DNA of 14,751 bases from Anaerolineales bacterium UBA7227 (GTDB lineage Bacteria; Chloroflexota; Anaerolineae; Anaerolineales; Villigracilaceae). Each line of letters starts with the position of its first letter. Position 1 is the stretch's first letter. The notes beneath the pieces were generated by a model. That model had not been told where the DNA came from. It saw only the letters and a program-made list of their open reading frames with translations, and did no database searches. The stretch covers positions 907-15,657 of the forward strand of contig DKTP01000118.1 of assembly GCA_002473085.1 (NCBI GenBank), written 5' to 3'. A program made the position numbers and the translations under genes. Positions 14,301 to 14,751 of this stretch are shown one piece after another.

Positions 14301-14751
14301 GGCCTCTCTCACCAACCTGCCCGGCGTAAGCATCAACAAAAACTTTAACCCGTCAACGGTCCTGACAACCCAACCTTCGGTCCTGACCATCACCATCAAG
14401 AACACCAGCAACATCCCGGTGTCCAATATGGGACTGGCCGATAACCTGCCCGGAACCCTGCCCGACGGCCTGGAAGTCGCCAACCCCGCCAATGTGACCA
14501 ACACCTGCGGCGGAACCGTCACCGCCAACCCCGGCTCGCAGACCGTTCAACTCGTGGGCGGCAGCCTGGCCGAACTTGGAAATCCTGGCGATACCTGCGC
14601 CATTACCGTCAATGTGATCAGCACGCGTCCGGGCGTGTATATCAATACAATTCCCAGCGGCGCATTGACTTCCGACGGCGGCATAACGAACAATGATCCT
14701 GCCACCGACACTTTGACCGTCGAGGCCGGCGTCTACAGCCTCGGCAACCGC
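11362..14751 (+). CDS. Secreted DUF11-like repeat protein, 3' end outside window
   Basis: The frame stays open for 1130 codons to the edge of the window, checked codon by codon, so the protein is longer than this. Residues 1-31 form a signal peptide (basic KR, hydrophobic LSLIAMLLAGLFA, cleavage probably after VSA). The rest consists of eight units of about 125-145 residues, the last one reaching the edge. Each has a KSFSP-like opening, a TITL strand with N/Q next to it, a TDTLPAGL-like block, a TCGG-like block, LTGGT or similar, a second cysteine in a CTITV-like strand, then NTIPAG and TNNDPATA. These are the marks of DUF11-like Ig-fold repeats of bacterial surface proteins. Sixteen cysteines occur, exactly two per unit, fitting one disulfide in each. 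Likely role: exported adhesin or cell-surface component, anchored by a C-terminal part not seen here. An 11-base C tract lies at codons for unit 1's end. Confidence 0.88.
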   Translation, partial: MTAKRFASFLRLSLIAMLLAGLFAQPGPVSAASLPAQINKQFTPLQIDAGGVSVLRVTVFNPNSFPLTSASWTDDLVGVQPGLFIANPAGVVNTCGGSVTAAPNTTTLSLTGGTVPAQVGSTPGQCYVEVNVSSVTPGNLINTIPANNLSSTGDDGGTLVSITTPPPASATITVIAVSPPSLSKSFSPNTIFTGQTSTMTIRLNNNDVDTNLTGASYTDTLPSGLVVATPNGVTATGCGPGVVSAISGGTTISLTGGTVTPSVDCVITVSVTGASGQYTNTIPAGPGGPGSLHTDQGVTNNSPASANLNVQPVAIAKSFSPSTVDAGDVSTLTITLQNPTGSAYTGASITDSLLSMGAGFTVAGPPSANTCGFTTITAPINGTSIAASGGTIPASATPPTPVGTCVLSIPVRAALTVSGTRTNTIPANTLTTTEGVTNYLPATANLAVRAALYGTKSYSPTAIPLGGTSTVTITLYNRSDTPLTGVNFTDTMPAGVTVSAAPASPQCGGTVTNTATTVTLSSGTIPANGSCTIVFTVTSSVAGGPYVNTVDANTIANDQGVGNAAFSTPTGLTVSPSSTLPVRVTKAFQTNPITPGQPSRLRITLTAPVDTALSGLNIVDTLPAGLFVTTPNSPTDNCPGANVVAPINGDTISLTGATLNAGASCNIDVWVTSSSPDLYVNTIPAGAISTTQGRTNDDPATASIRVTSLTATKAFYATVVQAGGRSTMTITLQNNVDSPLVNVSVTDNLPGTVANGIRVAAVPNASTTCGAGVITATPGSNIVSMTGGTVPAQVGLIPGLCTITVDVVGTDSTPSSPSTYTNTIPVANISGTVQNTGVIINPVANASAVLTIQNLTMGVVKGFNPVLVYGGAYSTMSVQLINPNTNTALTGIAFTDDMTLLGTGMELANPVAFDTGTCGGTLTGNPGDASFSYSGGALPANSTCTLTLRVVMDINGNRTNRIPVGAVTTFNGVSNAFATEASLTNLPGVSINKNFNPSTVLTTQPSVLTITIKNTSNIPVSNMGLADNLPGTLPDGLEVANPANVTNTCGGTVTANPGSQTVQLVGGSLAELGNPGDTCAITVNVISTRPGVYINTIPSGALTSDGGITNNDPATDTLTVEAGVYSLGNR
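11461..14751 (+). repeat. Eight tandem Ig-like repeat units in the secreted protein
   Basis: Approximate unit borders are 11461-11892, 11893-12291, 12292-12705, 12706-13107, 13108-13482, 13483-13917, 13918-14328 and 14329 to the edge. The NTIP block is kept in six units; unit 4 has NTVD and unit 7 NRIP. The DNA of the units is clearly diverged, so the duplications are old or under diversifying change, not recent expansions. Confidence 0.8.
11852..11862 (+). repeat. Homopolymer of 11 C inside the repeat-protein gene
   Basis: The tract encodes Pro-Pro-Pro and parts of flanking codons in a linker (ITTPPPASATI) between units 1 and 2. Losing one C brings a TGA into frame at 11906-11908; gaining one brings a TAA at 11970-11972. 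Either would cut the protein to about 180-205 residues, leaving the signal peptide and unit 1. Such tracts in surface-protein genes are classic sites of slipped-strand phase variation. An assembly or sequencing error in tract length must also be considered, though the length given keeps the gene open. Confidence 0.75.

Noticed and set aside
11461..14751. Repeat array as a CRISPR or DNA-level tandem repeat
   Set aside because: The periodicity is at protein level in an open reading frame; units are 125-145 codons with diverged DNA and no short conserved repeat with unique spacers.

Overview
The window is high-GC DNA (about 60% G+C in a sampled line of the peptidase gene) with ordinary bacterial gene density and genes on both strands. 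The mix of families (M3 oligoendopeptidase, membrane-anchored clostripain-type C11 peptidase, viroplasmin-type RNase H, YwbE protein, secreted DUF11-like repeat protein), together with several genes whose -10 box lies 6-7 bases before the start codon, suggests a Chloroflexota bacterium, probably Anaerolineae. That assignment is inference; the window holds no rRNA or marker gene.

Layout: (1) 1-5002: a minus-strand pepF-type oligopeptidase diverges from a plus-strand RNase H gene through an 83-base region in which the two -35 boxes appear to overlap. A membrane-anchored C11 cysteine peptidase follows on the plus strand. (2) 5046-6699: a compact, clearly less GC-rich island holds a beta-class DNA methyltransferase (TSPPY motif) and, overlapping it by 23 bases, a PD-(D/E)XK-type protein resembling EcoO109I/PmeII-type restriction enzymes. 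This is a Type II restriction-modification pair, probably acquired horizontally, with an inverted repeat at its promoter. (3) 6737-7134, minus strand: a YwbE-family gene and a 65-residue two-helix membrane protein overlapping as ATGA. (4) 7252-11038, plus strand: a membrane-anchored SAM methyltransferase resembling the FAM173 group, imidazolonepropionase (hutI), and an ABC exporter half-transporter preceded by five tandem 7-base repeats. (5) 11041-14751: a 320-base regulatory region (palindromic repeat, promoter, operator-like palindrome, leader hairpin) and then a secreted repeat protein of at least 1130 residues that runs off the window.

Functional links: the peptidases and hutI fit a peptide- and amino-acid-degrading lifestyle, but they are not in one operon, so this is only a suggestion. 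The items most worth a second look are the restriction-modification pair; the secreted protein with eight units, each carrying exactly two cysteines; the 11-base C tract in that gene, where a one-base change in either direction meets a stop within about 110 bases (a phase-variation candidate); and the regulatory region before it. No RNA genes, CRISPR arrays or insertion sequences were seen.
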